The notes: generated by a model from the letters alone, not told the origin. A stretch of DNA of 64,000 bases from Chitinophagaceae bacterium (GCA_023229465.1 JALNZE010000009.1:73224-137223); one strand, 5' to 3'. Shown: positions 44,474 through 55,802, counted from the first letter of the stretch. Numbers and translations: made by a program.

Positions 44474-45760
44474 CTATTTTTTAACTTTTGCATAATCGAA
44501 AACAAGCTGACAAAATGCTTTTACACCCACGTCCAGTTTACTGTCGTCTATATAAAAATCGGGTGTGTGATGCGCGAAAGATTCACCAACAGTTTTTTTA
44601 GGATCCCTGGCACCCAGGTCAAAAAAGAAAGAAGGGGCTTTTGTGCCATAAAAAGAAAAGTCTTCTGCACCGGTAGTCCAATGATATAGTATCACATTAT
44701 TTTCTCCGGCGGCTTTCTGTAAAGAGGGGAGGGTTTGTGCCACCAGTTTCGGATCGTTATAGGTAACCAAAGTTTTGGTATCAATGTTTACTTCTGCTGT
44801 AGCGCCTGCTGCCTCCGCAATATTTTTTGCCGTAATACGAATACGTTCATGCACTTCTTTCTGCATTTTGCTGTCTAAAGTGCGGATAGTACCTTCCATA
44901 TTGGCTTCTTCCGGAATAATATTGGCCCGAACACCCGCGGTAATTTTTCCAACGGTAATGATTACCGGCGCTGTTGTAAGATCCATTTGCCTGCTTACAA
45001 TGGTTTGTAACCCCTGAATGATCTGTGTACTAACCACTATAGGGTCCACACCCTGCCAGGGAGCGGCACCATGTGTTTGTTTCCCTTTTACTTTAATGGT
45101 AAACCAGTCAGAAGATGCCATAAAGGCTTCGGGCTTATAATAGATTTTTCCCAGATCAAGATTGGAAGATATATGCAACCCAAAAACAGCCTCTACTTTA
45201 GGGTTATCCAGCGCCCCTTCCTTTATCAGTAATGGAGCCCCGCCTTCTTCTGTTCCGGGAGCGCCTTCTTCCGCGGGTTGAAACAGAAATACTACGGTAC
45301 CTGGCACTTCATTTTTCAGTTTGGACAATACTTCCGCGGTACCCATCAAAATAGCCACATGCGAATCATGACCGCAGGCATGCATCACACCCACGTTCTG
45401 ACCATTGTATTCTCCAACAGCCCTGGATTTAAAGCTCAAATCGTTTCTTTCCGTTACGGGAAGTCCATCCATATCTGCACGCAAAGCCACAACAGGACCG
45501 GGTTTACCGCCTTTTAAGATACCTACTACGCCGGTGCCGGCCATTACTTTAGTTTCAATACCCAATTGTTTCAGATGAGCCTGAATTTTTTTGGATGTAT
45601 TGTACTCACGGTTTGATAATTCCGGGTTTTGGTGAAAGTATCTTCTCCATTCAACCACTTTGGGTGTTTCGTCTTGTACTAATTGTTCGTAATTAGCAGG
45701 CAGGTTTTGCGCAGAAGCTGCTGCAGAAATAAGAAGGCATAAGGATAGTAGTCTTTTCAT
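44474..45760 (-). CDS. Secreted M20-family amidohydrolase (N-acyl-L-amino-acid type)
   Basis: 428 aa with signal peptide MKRLLSLCLLISAAASAQ. Metal-site motifs of the M20D branch: HACGHDSHVAILMG, QPAEEGAPGTEEGG (bridging and catalytic Glu), GLHISSNLDLG and the C-terminal HHTPDFYID, with AEDFSFYGTKAPSFFF. It hydrolyses N-acyl amino acids or aryl-amides; the acyl specificity is not visible. It precedes the S9 peptidase on the same strand. Confidence 0.95.
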   Translation of the reverse strand: MKRLLSLCLLISAAASAQNLPANYEQLVQDETPKVVEWRRYFHQNPELSNREYNTSKKIQAHLKQLGIETKVMAGTGVVGILKGGKPGPVVALRADMDGLPVTERNDLSFKSRAVGEYNGQNVGVMHACGHDSHVAILMGTAEVLSKLKNEVPGTVVFLFQPAEEGAPGTEEGGAPLLIKEGALDNPKVEAVFGLHISSNLDLGKIYYKPEAFMASSDWFTIKVKGKQTHGAAPWQGVDPIVVSTQIIQGLQTIVSRQMDLTTAPVIITVGKITAGVRANIIPEEANMEGTIRTLDSKMQKEVHERIRITAKNIAEAAGATAEVNIDTKTLVTYNDPKLVAQTLPSLQKAAGENNVILYHWTTGAEDFSFYGTKAPSFFFDLGARDPKKTVGESFAHHTPDFYIDDSKLDVGVKAFCQLVFDYAKVKK

Positions 45761-45982
45761 TTACATAGTTTGAAGGAGGAAGGTACAAATTAGCCGGTAC
45801 TAAACGATCCGGTAAAATGATATTTTTACAACTTATTTATTCATGATAATGACTATAAAATAGGTGAATTATGTAAATTAATCCCTGAAAAGTGTAATTA
45901 ATTTATAGGGTTTAACCCCGACCTTTATGTTGCCGCTATGTTAAAATACCGGTTTTTACCTAATCAAAAACAAAATGAACTT

Positions 45983-46411
45983 ATGAAAAAAATTACCCTC
46001 TTATTAGTAACCGTTGTACTACTGGGCAGTAATACCCTGATGGCTTCTTTGTCATTAACCGAGCCGGTTGCTAAAAGTAAACCGGATTCTACACTTTCCA
46101 AAGAAGTGGTTTTTGATGATGCAGTTGCTACTGATGCACTACTTGAATTCAAAAGTTTATCAAGGGTAGACAGGCAAATGCGGATAGCAGCGGCTAAAAA
46201 AGCAGTTAAAGCATTTAAGGCCCAGAAAGCAGCGGGTGATATAGCCAGTACGAATACCATTTTATTGGTGATTCTGGCTATCCTATTACCTCCATTGGCG
46301 GTTTACCTGCATGAAGGAAGCCTTAATGGAAAATTCTGGTTAAGCCTTTTGTTAACCTTGTTATTCTGGCTCCCTGGGTTGATTTATGCGTTGATTGTGG
46401 TATTGAATTAA
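45983..46411 (+). CDS. YqaE/Pmp3-family membrane protein with an N-terminal exported extension
   Basis: 142 aa from MKKITLLLV; the in-frame ATG at 45938 gives a basic peptide that would spoil the signal sequence. A signal peptide (about 1-22), a 65-residue helical middle rich in Ala and Lys (RVDRQMRIAAAKKAVKAFKA), and a C-terminal pair of membrane helices with ILLPPLAVYLHEGSLNGKFW and LLFWLPGLIYALIVVL, the Pmp3 domain. Pmp3 proteins affect membrane potential and salt tolerance; the Bacteroidota form is larger than the 50 aa fungal one. Its stop abuts the convergent mutase stop. Confidence 0.85.
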   Translation: MKKITLLLVTVVLLGSNTLMASLSLTEPVAKSKPDSTLSKEVVFDDAVATDALLEFKSLSRVDRQMRIAAAKKAVKAFKAQKAAGDIASTNTILLVILAILLPPLAVYLHEGSLNGKFWLSLLLTLLFWLPGLIYALIVVLN

Positions 46412-47986
46412 TTATTTATATTCTCCAAACAGTTTACGCAATATATCGGCTATTTCGCCAAGTGTGCAATGGTGTTCAACAGCTTCAATAACCAATGGCA
46501 TAAGATTCCGGCCATCTTTTGCAGCCAATGATATTTCCTGCAAACAGCTTTCCGCTTTCTGCTTATCGCGTTTGGCTTTTAACCGGTTTAGTTTTTCTGT
46601 TTGTATAATGCGGATATTATCATCGATTTTGAAGCCCGGAATCGGGGCTTCTTTATCGATGGTAAATTTATTTACCCCTACAATAATTTTTTCGCCGTTT
46701 TCTATATCGCGTTGGTAGGCGTAGGCGCTTTTCGCGATTTCATCCTGCATGAATCCTGCTTCAATGGCACTGACACTACCGCCCATCACATCAATTTTTT
46801 CAACCAGTTCCCATGCTTTCTGTTCAACCTCGTTGGTGAGCGATTCCACAAAGTAACTTCCCGCGAGTGGATCAACCGTATCAGGAGCGCCACTTTCAAA
46901 TGCGATAATCTGTTGGGTACGCAAGGCAATGCGTGCTGCTTCTTCGGTAGGCAGACTCAATGCTTCATCATATCCATTGGTATGTAAACTCTGTGTACCA
47001 CCCAGCACCGCGGCAAGGGTTTGTACAGTTACACGGCAGATATTATTCAGTGGTTGCTGCGCGGTTAGGGTAGCTCCGCCTGTTTGCGTATGGAAACGCA
47101 GCATCAATGCTTTCTCATCTGTGGCTCCCAGGTCTTTCATTATGTTTGCCCACATTCTGCGGGCCGCCCTAAACTTGGCCACTTCTTCAAAGAGATTATT
47201 ATGGGCATTGAAAAAGAATGAGAGTCTTTTTCCAAATACATTAATATCCATCCCTTTGGCCAGTGCGGCTTGTACATAAGCTTTACCATTGCTTAAGGTA
47301 AATGCTATCTCCTGAACAGCAGTACTACCTGCTTCGCGTATATGATAACCTGATATGGAGATAGTGTTCCACTTAGGCAATTCTTTACTGCACCATTCAA
47401 AAATATCAGTTATAATACGCATGGAAGGTTTTGGGGGATAGATATAAGTACCCCTTGCAGCGTATTCCTTTAGGATATCATTCTGAATAGTACCTGTTAT
47501 TTTTTTTAGATCCGCTCCCTGCTTTTTTGCAAGGGCCACATAAAAAGCAAGTAAAATAAAACCGGTTGCATTTATGGTCATAGAGGTGCTTACCTGTTCA
47601 AGTGTTATCCCTTTAAAAAGCAGTTCCATATCCTCCAGGCTGTCAATTGCCACACCCACTTTACCCACTTCACCCTCTGATAAAGCATGATCACTGTCAT
47701 AACCTATTTGTGTTGGCAGGTCGAAGGCCACACTTAAACCCATCACACCCTGTGATAATAAATAGTGATATCTTTTATTACTTTCTTCCGCGGTAGAGAA
47801 GCCGGCATATTGCCGCATAGTCCATAGTTTGCCCCGATACATATCAGCCTGAACACCACGTGTATAAGGAAATTTACCCGGAAGTTCTGGCTTGCTTTGG
47901 GTGCCGGAAATCGGTATCAAATCGCTTTCCGTATACAATCTCCTGATCTCAATTCCACTGTCGGTAACCAATTTTTTCTCACTCAT
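46412..47986 (-). CDS. Methylmalonyl-CoA mutase large (catalytic) subunit, no B12 domain
   Basis: 524 aa from MSEKKLVTDSGIE; the in-frame ATG at 48019 adds only MMGYVYFNDIL. Barrel motifs: PYTRGVQADMYRGKLWTMRQ with the substrate Tyr, GLSVAFDLPTQIGYDSDHAL, SISGYHIREAGSTAVQEIAF and HTQTGGATLTAQQPLNNICR. The C-terminal cobalamin domain with DxHxxG is missing, as in two-subunit mutases where it is a separate protein. Reaction expected: (R)-methylmalonyl-CoA to succinyl-CoA, though isobutyryl- or other mutases share the fold. The B12 subunit gene is not in the window. Confidence 0.9.
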   Translation of the reverse strand: MSEKKLVTDSGIEIRRLYTESDLIPISGTQSKPELPGKFPYTRGVQADMYRGKLWTMRQYAGFSTAEESNKRYHYLLSQGVMGLSVAFDLPTQIGYDSDHALSEGEVGKVGVAIDSLEDMELLFKGITLEQVSTSMTINATGFILLAFYVALAKKQGADLKKITGTIQNDILKEYAARGTYIYPPKPSMRIITDIFEWCSKELPKWNTISISGYHIREAGSTAVQEIAFTLSNGKAYVQAALAKGMDINVFGKRLSFFFNAHNNLFEEVAKFRAARRMWANIMKDLGATDEKALMLRFHTQTGGATLTAQQPLNNICRVTVQTLAAVLGGTQSLHTNGYDEALSLPTEEAARIALRTQQIIAFESGAPDTVDPLAGSYFVESLTNEVEQKAWELVEKIDVMGGSVSAIEAGFMQDEIAKSAYAYQRDIENGEKIIVGVNKFTIDKEAPIPGFKIDDNIRIIQTEKLNRLKAKRDKQKAESCLQEISLAAKDGRNLMPLVIEAVEHHCTLGEIADILRKLFGEYK

Positions 47987-48026
47987 AAGTATATCATTAA
48001 AGTATACATAACCCATCAACCAACCC

Positions 48027-48527
48027 CTACAATAACTTCTTCACTTCAAAACTCAATACCTCCCCAACCAATTCGTGCATATTGGCTTTGTTATCCTGCA
48101 TTAAAAATTCCAGTAAGGCACGGTTCAGGTCAAGTCCGGATGCTTCAGGTGGCAACTGTGCGCTCACCTGGTTAATGATTAACAGGTTATTCTCTTTCAG
48201 GTTTCTAACTGCCTGCCAGGCCTCAGGGGCAATGTAAATCTGTTGAGTGATATTATAATCAAATTCATCCCTGATAGTTCTGGTTAGTACAAGTTGCATG
48301 GCACGCGCGGAAAGGCCCTCATGGTTAGACCGGCTAATCAGGTTGGGGAGGGCAATACGGTCAACCAACAAGGTTAACCTTTCATAAGCCTGTAATTGCA
48401 GCGCCACAGAAGCGGTATTGGTTTGTTTTTCAACAGTATCACTTTTTTTGGGGCTATAATAAAAGAAAAAAAGTAACCCTGCCACTATAATGGCAACCAG
48501 GATAATATATATTGTATTGGAATCTGG
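48027..48527 (-). CDS. Membrane-anchored protein of unknown function (DUF7935-like)
   Basis: 166 aa from MPDSNTIYI; an earlier start at 48584 adds an unrelated peptide. One N-terminal membrane helix (about 5-25) with the rest cytoplasmic or periplasmic and helical (LQLQAYERLTLLVDRIALPN, SRSNHEGLSARAMQLVLTRT, LEFLMQDNKANMHELVGEVL). The pattern matches a Bacteroidota family of unknown function. It lies 40 bases upstream of the mutase gene on the same strand, so the two may be transcribed together. Confidence 0.7.
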   Translation of the reverse strand, partial: PDSNTIYIILVAIIVAGLLFFFYYSPKKSDTVEKQTNTASVALQLQAYERLTLLVDRIALPNLISRSNHEGLSARAMQLVLTRTIRDEFDYNITQQIYIAPEAWQAVRNLKENNLLIINQVSAQLPPEASGLDLNRALLEFLMQDNKANMHELVGEVLSFEVKKLL

Positions 48528-48639
48528 CATGTAAAGATTTTGGTAAAAATAAGACAAAGAACCAAAGCCTGCCTTTTTAGTCATTGCTGATTTTTCCGGT
48601 ATCGAAAACCTGAAATGGAGATGTAAAGGGGTTTCTGTG

Positions 48640-48647
48640 TAAATTTG
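48640..48647 (+). promoter_or_regulatory. -7 box for the IscA-type gene
   Basis: TAAATTTG matches TAnnTTTG, 18 bases before the ATG at 48666. This supports the 48666 start over an in-frame ATG at 48645. Confidence 0.4.
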
Positions 48648-48665
48648 TGTTTAGAATTGACTATT

Positions 48666-49013
48666 ATGGAAACTAGTATAGCTACAACACCCGTTACACT
48701 TACTGAAGGGGCAATTATTGAAGTGAGGCGTTTAATGAATGAAGAAGGGTTTGACACAACACAACATTTACGGCTGGGCGTAAAAGGGGGTGGTTGCAGT
48801 GGTATGACCTATGTATTAGGTTTTGACAAACCCGAAGCAGAAGATGCGTATTTTAGTATCGAGGGTATTCCCTGTGTAATGAATAAGAGTCACCAGTTAT
48901 ACCTGTATGGAATGGAAGTAGACTGGCAGGGTGGTTTAAACAGCCGGGGATTTACCTTCAGTAATCCGAATGCCAGTAAGACCTGCGGATGTGGTACTTC
49001 TTTTGCGGTATAG
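48666..49013 (+). CDS. HesB/IscA/ErpA-family iron-sulfur assembly protein
   Basis: 115 aa. Three cysteines of the A-type carrier signature: Cys44 (GGGCSGMTYVL) and Cys107-Gly-Cys109 at the end of the NPNASKTCGCG segment. It binds a [2Fe-2S] or [4Fe-4S] cluster and passes it to apoproteins. It stands alone; no SUF or ISC genes adjoin. Confidence 0.95.
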   Translation: METSIATTPVTLTEGAIIEVRRLMNEEGFDTTQHLRLGVKGGGCSGMTYVLGFDKPEAEDAYFSIEGIPCVMNKSHQLYLYGMEVDWQGGLNSRGFTFSNPNASKTCGCGTSFAV

Positions 49014-49130
49014 TTCCGGCATCTGTTCATTCTTAGTAATCCAGTTTTCACAAGCCTGCAAGAAATCTTTAGCAGCCACCGGAAAGCAGGTATGTGTACT
49101 ATTTAAGATAATTGCTTGCACCGGTAAATA

Positions 49131-49167
49131 AAAAAAGAGCCTGCAGTAATACTACAGGCTCTTTTTT
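49131..49167. terminator. Bidirectional terminator between the IscA-type gene and secDF
   Basis: GAGCCTG (49137-49143) pairs with CAGGCTC (49155-49161), with A-run and T-run flanks. It lies between two convergent genes and can serve both. Confidence 0.8.
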
Positions 49168-49185
49168 ATAGAAAATTCAACTGAT

Positions 49186-52100
49186 TTATTTTTTCTTATC
49201 CTCTGCTTTACCCAAGGCCCTGTTCTTTGCAAAATCAACCAATATTGGGGCTGCTACAAAGATAGAAGAATAGGTACCTGTAACTACTCCAATCAACATG
49301 GCAAAGGCAAAACCCCTGGTTACTTCACCACCAAAGATGAAGAGGATCAGGATGGTTAGGAATACCGTTAATGAAGTCATGATGGTACGGCTCAGGGTTT
49401 CGTTGATGGCCCTGTTGATCACTGAGGCATTATCCGCGCCCTTCATCAATCTGCTGTCTTCCCTGATACGGTCATACACGATCACCGTGTCGTTCATAGA
49501 GAAACCGATTACCGTAAGTATCGCGGCAATAAAATGCTGGTCAATTTCCAACGGGAACGGAACAAATTTCCTGGCATAACTGAACACGATCAGGGTTACC
49601 AATACATCATGTAACAATGAAACAATCGTACCCAATGAATATCTCCAGTCGCGGAAGCGGATGAAAATATACAGACAGATCATGATGATCGCGATAATGG
49701 TTGCTTTTTGCGCACCCATTTTAAGATCGTCGGATATGGTAGGTAATACGGTTTGTGAACTCTGCTTATAGTTCTTATCAAAATCTGTAAAGGTGATATT
49801 CAGTGGTAAATGGTTCTTTAAACCATTGAACAGTTTACTCTCCACCAATGAATCAATATTGTTACCTGTTTCTTTGATTTTATAAGAAGTAGTAATGTTT
49901 ACCTGGTTCTTAACATCAACCGTTTTGATAATCACTGATTCACCAAACTCTTTTTTCAGTTCATCCCTGATATCATCAGGACTAACCGCTCTATCAAATT
50001 TAATGGTATAACTGCGTCCACCGGAGAATTCAACTCCCTCATCAAATCCATTGAAATAAGTGCTGATACCCAGTATTACGATGATAACAGACAGGCCGTA
50101 CGCGTACTTTCTGTATTCGATAAATTTGAATGAAGCGTGTTTAAATATTTTTTTAGATATCCCTGTAAAATATTCAAAGTGACGGTTTTTATTCATGTAC
50201 CAGTCTGTTATTAACCTAGATACCAGGATTCCGCAGAACAACGATAAAAGGATACCGATAATCTGGGTGGTAGCAAAGCCCAATACAGGACCCAGGCCAA
50301 AATAGGCCAGGATAATGGCGGTTAAAAGAGTAGTTACGTGCGCATCCAGTACCGGAGACAGGGAACGTTTGTATCCGTCATTAATCGCATTCTGGTAACT
50401 CTTGCCTTTGGTAAGTTCTTCTTTAATACGTTCGAAGATAATTACGTTGGTATCCACAGCCAGGCCAATGGTTAGTACCAGGCCGGCAATACCTGGCGCG
50501 GTTAGTGTAAAGCCAAGCGCGCTAAGGATACCAATGGTAAACAGCAGGTTAAGTATCAGGGCAATATTGGCCACCCATCCACCTGTGTTAAAATATAACA
50601 GCATTAAAGCGAAGATCACTATGAACGCGATCAGGAAAGACAAGGCACCGCCTTTTACAGATTCTCTTCCAAGGGTTGGACCCACTTGTTGTTCCTGCAC
50701 GATTTTAGCGGGAGCGGGGAGTTTACCACTCTCCAGTATCTCAGCCAGATCCTGGGCCTCTTTAATGGTATAACTGCCGGATATACTTGAGTTACCGGTT
50801 GTAATAGGTTCATTTACATTGGGAGCAGAGTACACAAAATTATCAAGTACTACAGCCACCGGCTTACCAACATTGCGGGCAGTCATCTTTGCCCAGATAT
50901 TGGTACCGGCTTTATCCATATTCATTTTAATGGCAATACGGCCCCTGTCGTCATAATCCTGTGAAGCGCTGATGCCTTCGCCACCCAATTCAGCCTGACC
51001 GTTGTCAAGTGTTTTGATAGCATACAACATCAGGATATCTTTAAACTTAGGATCAGTCAGTTCGGCTTTACCGTACATGAATACCAGGTTGGATGGGAAT
51101 TTATTTTTAGCGATATCCATCCGCAGGTAATCATTCAGTGTACCGGTATCTTTTGAAGGAATATACCCTACAGCAGCGCCGTATTGCGTTTTCCCGTCCG
51201 CACCGGTATAGGGTTCGGTAAACCGGATCAAACGAACGATCGGATTCTGATTCGCTTTTATTTTAGTGGAATCTGCTTTGGAAGCAGTGGTTATACTAGT
51301 TGTTAAACCGGAAATAGTCGCAGACTTAGAAGTATCCGCTTTAGCGGCTGCATTAACAGTAGCCGCGATTTTTGAGGTATCAGCCGTTACTTTTGTAACC
51401 GTGTCGGCAGGCGCATTACCATCCAGGTATTCCTGTACCGCTTTATCGGCTGCAACAATTCCGTTTTGAAGTTCCTTGCTTTCAAAAGTATATACTTCAA
51501 AAAACTGGAGGTTGGCGGTAGACTGTAAGAATGCTCTTACCCTTTCTTTATCATTAATACCGGCCAGTTCAATACTGATAATGCCTTTGGCCGGATCGGG
51601 GTTGATATTTGGCGAAGCCACACCAAAACGGTCAATACGGGTACGTAAGATGCGGTAAGTGGTATTAAAGGCAATATTAGCCTGGTCTTTCAGGTAACTG
51701 CTTACCGCATCATCACTCGCATCAAATTTTATTTTACCGTTACTGCGTGAAGCAAAAAATGGCGCCAGCTTTAAAGAGGGGTTTACGAGTTTCAGTTCCT
51801 CACGGAATAAAGTAATCAGATCGGCCCCACTATTCGCCTTTCTGGCCACTGCCTGGTTAAGGGCCTTGTTAAACTGAACGTCTTTGGTATAATTGGCCAG
51901 CGACTTAAGTAAGCCGTCCAGTCCCACTTCCATCGTTACACTCATACCACCCTGCAAATCAAGGCCCAGCATCAGTTCTTTATCCTTGGCATCACGATAG
52001 GTAGTCAGTCCGAAAGCAAGTTTCGCGTCTTTGGTGCTATCCAATAAACGTTTGAGTCTTTCTTTTTTTAGCTCGCTTAAGCTATCGGCATAGGTAGCCT

Positions 52101-52278
52101 GTAATTCTTTATTGCCCGGGTATTTAACATCGGGAGCGGGGAACTTCTGCAACCATGCTTCGGCCTTTTTATCCATTTCACTTTCATGGCTTTTAACAAA
52201 CCAGGTAAATGACAATTGATACAGGCATATCAGTATCAAAGCAATCGCAAAAAATCTCACTAAACCTTTCAGTTGCAT
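49186..52278 (-). CDS. secDF: Fused protein-export membrane protein SecDF
   Basis: 1030 aa. SecD part (about 1-660): TM1, a long periplasmic P1 domain with LGLDLQGGMSVTMEVGLDG, an Ala/Thr/Lys-rich insertion (about 265-320), then DLAEILESGKLPAPAKIVQE and the helical bundle with LTIGLAVDTNVIIFERIKEE (conserved Asp of proton path). SecF part: EFSGGRSYTIKFDR, SLLHDVLVTLIVF and LTVIGFSMNDTVIVYDRIRE. Uses proton flux to help Sec-dependent translocation. A fused SecDF is usual in Bacteroidota. The inserted low-complexity stretch in the P1 domain is a lineage feature. Confidence 0.97.
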   Translation of the reverse strand: MQLKGLVRFFAIALILICLYQLSFTWFVKSHESEMDKKAEAWLQKFPAPDVKYPGNKELQATYADSLSELKKERLKRLLDSTKDAKLAFGLTTYRDAKDKELMLGLDLQGGMSVTMEVGLDGLLKSLANYTKDVQFNKALNQAVARKANSGADLITLFREELKLVNPSLKLAPFFASRSNGKIKFDASDDAVSSYLKDQANIAFNTTYRILRTRIDRFGVASPNINPDPAKGIISIELAGINDKERVRAFLQSTANLQFFEVYTFESKELQNGIVAADKAVQEYLDGNAPADTVTKVTADTSKIAATVNAAAKADTSKSATISGLTTSITTASKADSTKIKANQNPIVRLIRFTEPYTGADGKTQYGAAVGYIPSKDTGTLNDYLRMDIAKNKFPSNLVFMYGKAELTDPKFKDILMLYAIKTLDNGQAELGGEGISASQDYDDRGRIAIKMNMDKAGTNIWAKMTARNVGKPVAVVLDNFVYSAPNVNEPITTGNSSISGSYTIKEAQDLAEILESGKLPAPAKIVQEQQVGPTLGRESVKGGALSFLIAFIVIFALMLLYFNTGGWVANIALILNLLFTIGILSALGFTLTAPGIAGLVLTIGLAVDTNVIIFERIKEELTKGKSYQNAINDGYKRSLSPVLDAHVTTLLTAIILAYFGLGPVLGFATTQIIGILLSLFCGILVSRLITDWYMNKNRHFEYFTGISKKIFKHASFKFIEYRKYAYGLSVIIVILGISTYFNGFDEGVEFSGGRSYTIKFDRAVSPDDIRDELKKEFGESVIIKTVDVKNQVNITTSYKIKETGNNIDSLVESKLFNGLKNHLPLNITFTDFDKNYKQSSQTVLPTISDDLKMGAQKATIIAIIMICLYIFIRFRDWRYSLGTIVSLLHDVLVTLIVFSYARKFVPFPLEIDQHFIAAILTVIGFSMNDTVIVYDRIREDSRLMKGADNASVINRAINETLSRTIMTSLTVFLTILILFIFGGEVTRGFAFAMLIGVVTGTYSSIFVAAPILVDFAKNRALGKAEDKKK

Positions 52279-52309
52279 ATTAGTAACGGTTTATTATTTT
52301 TTAGAGCGG

Positions 52310-52317
52310 CAAAGATA
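52310..52317 (-). promoter_or_regulatory. -7 box for secDF
   Basis: TATCTTTG on the minus strand matches TAnnTTTG, 31 bases before the secDF start. Confidence 0.45.
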
Positions 52318-52385
52318 GGGGAATGCGAATGAAATACGGTATCTGGCCTGGTAGGGTATTTTAGTATAATAAATTTATCAGCGAT

Positions 52386-52856
52386 TTATTTAACATCGGT
52401 AAGCGTAACGTCAAAAAATATAGGGGTATTAGGGGGAATACTGTTTCCGGCACCGGTACAACTATAGGCCAGTGCAGAGGGTATGATTAGTTTGATACGA
52501 CCTCCTTTTTTGATCAGAGGGATGCCGATTTTCCAACCTTCTATCACACTACCAAGAGAAAGTGCAATTGGGTTAGCCGTGGCGTCAAAAGTGGTTCCAT
52601 TTAACAATTTTCCGGTATACACTACAGAAACTGTTGAAGTGCTGGTAGCAGAAACGGCACTTCCCTGGTTAATTATTTCATATAATAATCCACTAGTGTG
52701 TTCCGTATAGGTAATACTATTTGAGGTACAATAGGCTACCATCTGTGCTTTTTCGGAAGCAACTGAGGCCGGCTGGCAACCACTGGCATCAGTTTTACTA
52801 CAGGAATTCAAAAATACAACAGACAGAATAAGCGCTAAACTCAGAAAAATTTTCAT
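52386..52856 (-). CDS. FKBP-type peptidyl-prolyl isomerase lipoprotein
   Basis: 156 aa. Lipobox in LNSCSKTD (Cys19), then an FKBP domain with TVSVVYTGKLLNGTTFDATA, GWKIGIPLIKKGGRIKLIIP and PPNTPIFFDVTLTDV. Aromatic contacts of a classic FKBP site are only partly kept (no Trp-flap pattern beyond GW), so isomerase activity may be weak. It should sit on the outer or inner membrane facing the periplasm and assist folding. It follows the small membrane protein gene by 32 bases. Confidence 0.88.
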   Translation of the reverse strand: MKIFLSLALILSVVFLNSCSKTDASGCQPASVASEKAQMVAYCTSNSITYTEHTSGLLYEIINQGSAVSATSTSTVSVVYTGKLLNGTTFDATANPIALSLGSVIEGWKIGIPLIKKGGRIKLIIPSALAYSCTGAGNSIPPNTPIFFDVTLTDVK

Positions 52857-52888
52857 ACCCTTTATTTATATAGACTTTATTTTATGAA

Positions 52889-53236
52889 TTAAGGCTGCTT
52901 CGCTTCCTCTTTTATATGGCTATTTTCACGTTTTCTCTTAGCAGCCAATAACTCTAAATAGCGCTGTTCCAGCATTTCCCACCTGAATTTCCGGTAAATA
53001 AATGCGATAAAAGCAGAGCCAAGCAGGATGCAAATCAGCAATATGAAGGAACTTACACTTGTATTAGCCACCATATTGGCCCGTTGGTACCAGCCGGTTT
53101 GCAATACCAGGATGATTAATATCCCGACAGCGAACCCAGACGAGAGGCCCACCAGCAATGGCCTTTTACTGGTTAATTCTTTTTCGCGGTTTTCGGCCCA
53201 GTAGGTAAGAAAAGATGCCTCATCATTGCCCTTCAT
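52889..53236 (-). CDS. Small two-helix membrane protein of unknown function
   Basis: 115 aa. Two membrane helices (about 29-47 and 60-80) with a charged N-terminus (YWAENREKELTSKRP) and a basic C-terminal helix (RKFRWEMLEQRYLELLAAKR). No family recognised. Operon-like with the FKBP lipoprotein gene. Confidence 0.6.
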   Translation of the reverse strand: MKGNDEASFLTYWAENREKELTSKRPLLVGLSSGFAVGILIILVLQTGWYQRANMVANTSVSSFILLICILLGSAFIAFIYRKFRWEMLEQRYLELLAAKRKRENSHIKEEAKQP

Positions 53237-53363
53237 GCCGCAAAAGTAGTTGATTGGCTATAAAATCCACTTTTCAGCCTATAAAAACCAATGTTTAGCG
53301 ATGTTTCGATGTAAAACGGTAATTTTCGTTAAGATGCAGGTCAAATCATCCAAATAAATAAAA

Positions 53364-54035
53364 ATGGAACTAATCAAAAAACATGGAATTGTTTTATTTG
53401 CCCTGCTATTGGTGATGCATGGCCTCTTTATTTATTTTGGCAAAGAGGAACCCCGAACCTTTTCAAAGCTTTTATTAATGCCTTTGCTGGCATTGTACCT
53501 GTACGCTTCCGCGAAAAAACTAAACCGCCAAAAAAATTTACCCGCCTTTGCAGGTTTATTTTTTGCTTTCCTGGGCGATCTGTTGCTTACCCAAAAAGGC
53601 GAATCGTTTTTTTTGTTAGGAATGCTGGCTTTTATTGGCACGCATATCTGTTACAGCCTCTATTTTCTTACGCTGCAGAGGCTGGATCTTTCCAGGGGTA
53701 AACCTATGCTGTTGGCGGCTTTGGCGCTACTCATCCTTTCATCAGAAGTTATGCACCTTACAGGCGATTCACTGGGTAGTTTTAAAGTGCCCATCCTACT
53801 TTATATGGTCATCATCGGTGCAATGACCGTATTCGCCACTAATACAATACATCATACGGCAACCAAACAGCTTACCATCCAATACTTTATACCCGGTGCC
53901 GGCTTATTTGTGCTGTCGGATAGTATACTGGCGCTTAACCTGTTTGTATACCATGAAGTATGGTTGGATATTGCGGTAATGCTAACCTATGGAACGGCTC
54001 AATGCCTGCTGGTATTGGGTTTCAGTAAGAGATAA
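53364..54035 (+). CDS. YhhN/TMEM86-family membrane protein (lysoplasmalogenase-like)
   Basis: 223 aa, about eight membrane helices. The conserved KLLLMPLLALYLYA, FAGLFFAFLGDLLLT (conserved Asp) and YFIPGAGLFVLSDSILALN (Asp) are the family motifs. Animal TMEM86 cleaves the vinyl ether of lysoplasmalogens; whether bacteria of this group use it that way is not shown. Convergent with groEL through a shared terminator. Confidence 0.85.
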   Translation: MELIKKHGIVLFALLLVMHGLFIYFGKEEPRTFSKLLLMPLLALYLYASAKKLNRQKNLPAFAGLFFAFLGDLLLTQKGESFFLLGMLAFIGTHICYSLYFLTLQRLDLSRGKPMLLAALALLILSSEVMHLTGDSLGSFKVPILLYMVIIGAMTVFATNTIHHTATKQLTIQYFIPGAGLFVLSDSILALNLFVYHEVWLDIAVMLTYGTAQCLLVLGFSKR

Positions 54036-54063
54036 AAAAATCCCCACTCGGTTGAGTGGGGAT
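54034..54063 (-). terminator. Terminator for groES-groEL
   Basis: Perfect 10-bp stem ATCCCCACTC/GAGTGGGGAT (54040-54063) with a 4-base loop; the A-run on the left is the T-run of the minus strand. Confidence 0.85.
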
Positions 54064-54092
54064 GGGTATACAATGGTTTCATCCATATTTGA

Positions 54093-55730
<1,638 letters not shown>

Positions 55731-55802
55731 AGTTCGTTAATTTGAAAATTTGTGAATTTGAAAATGATGGGGTGTGCTGCGCACACTGAATTGTTTCAAA
55801 CT

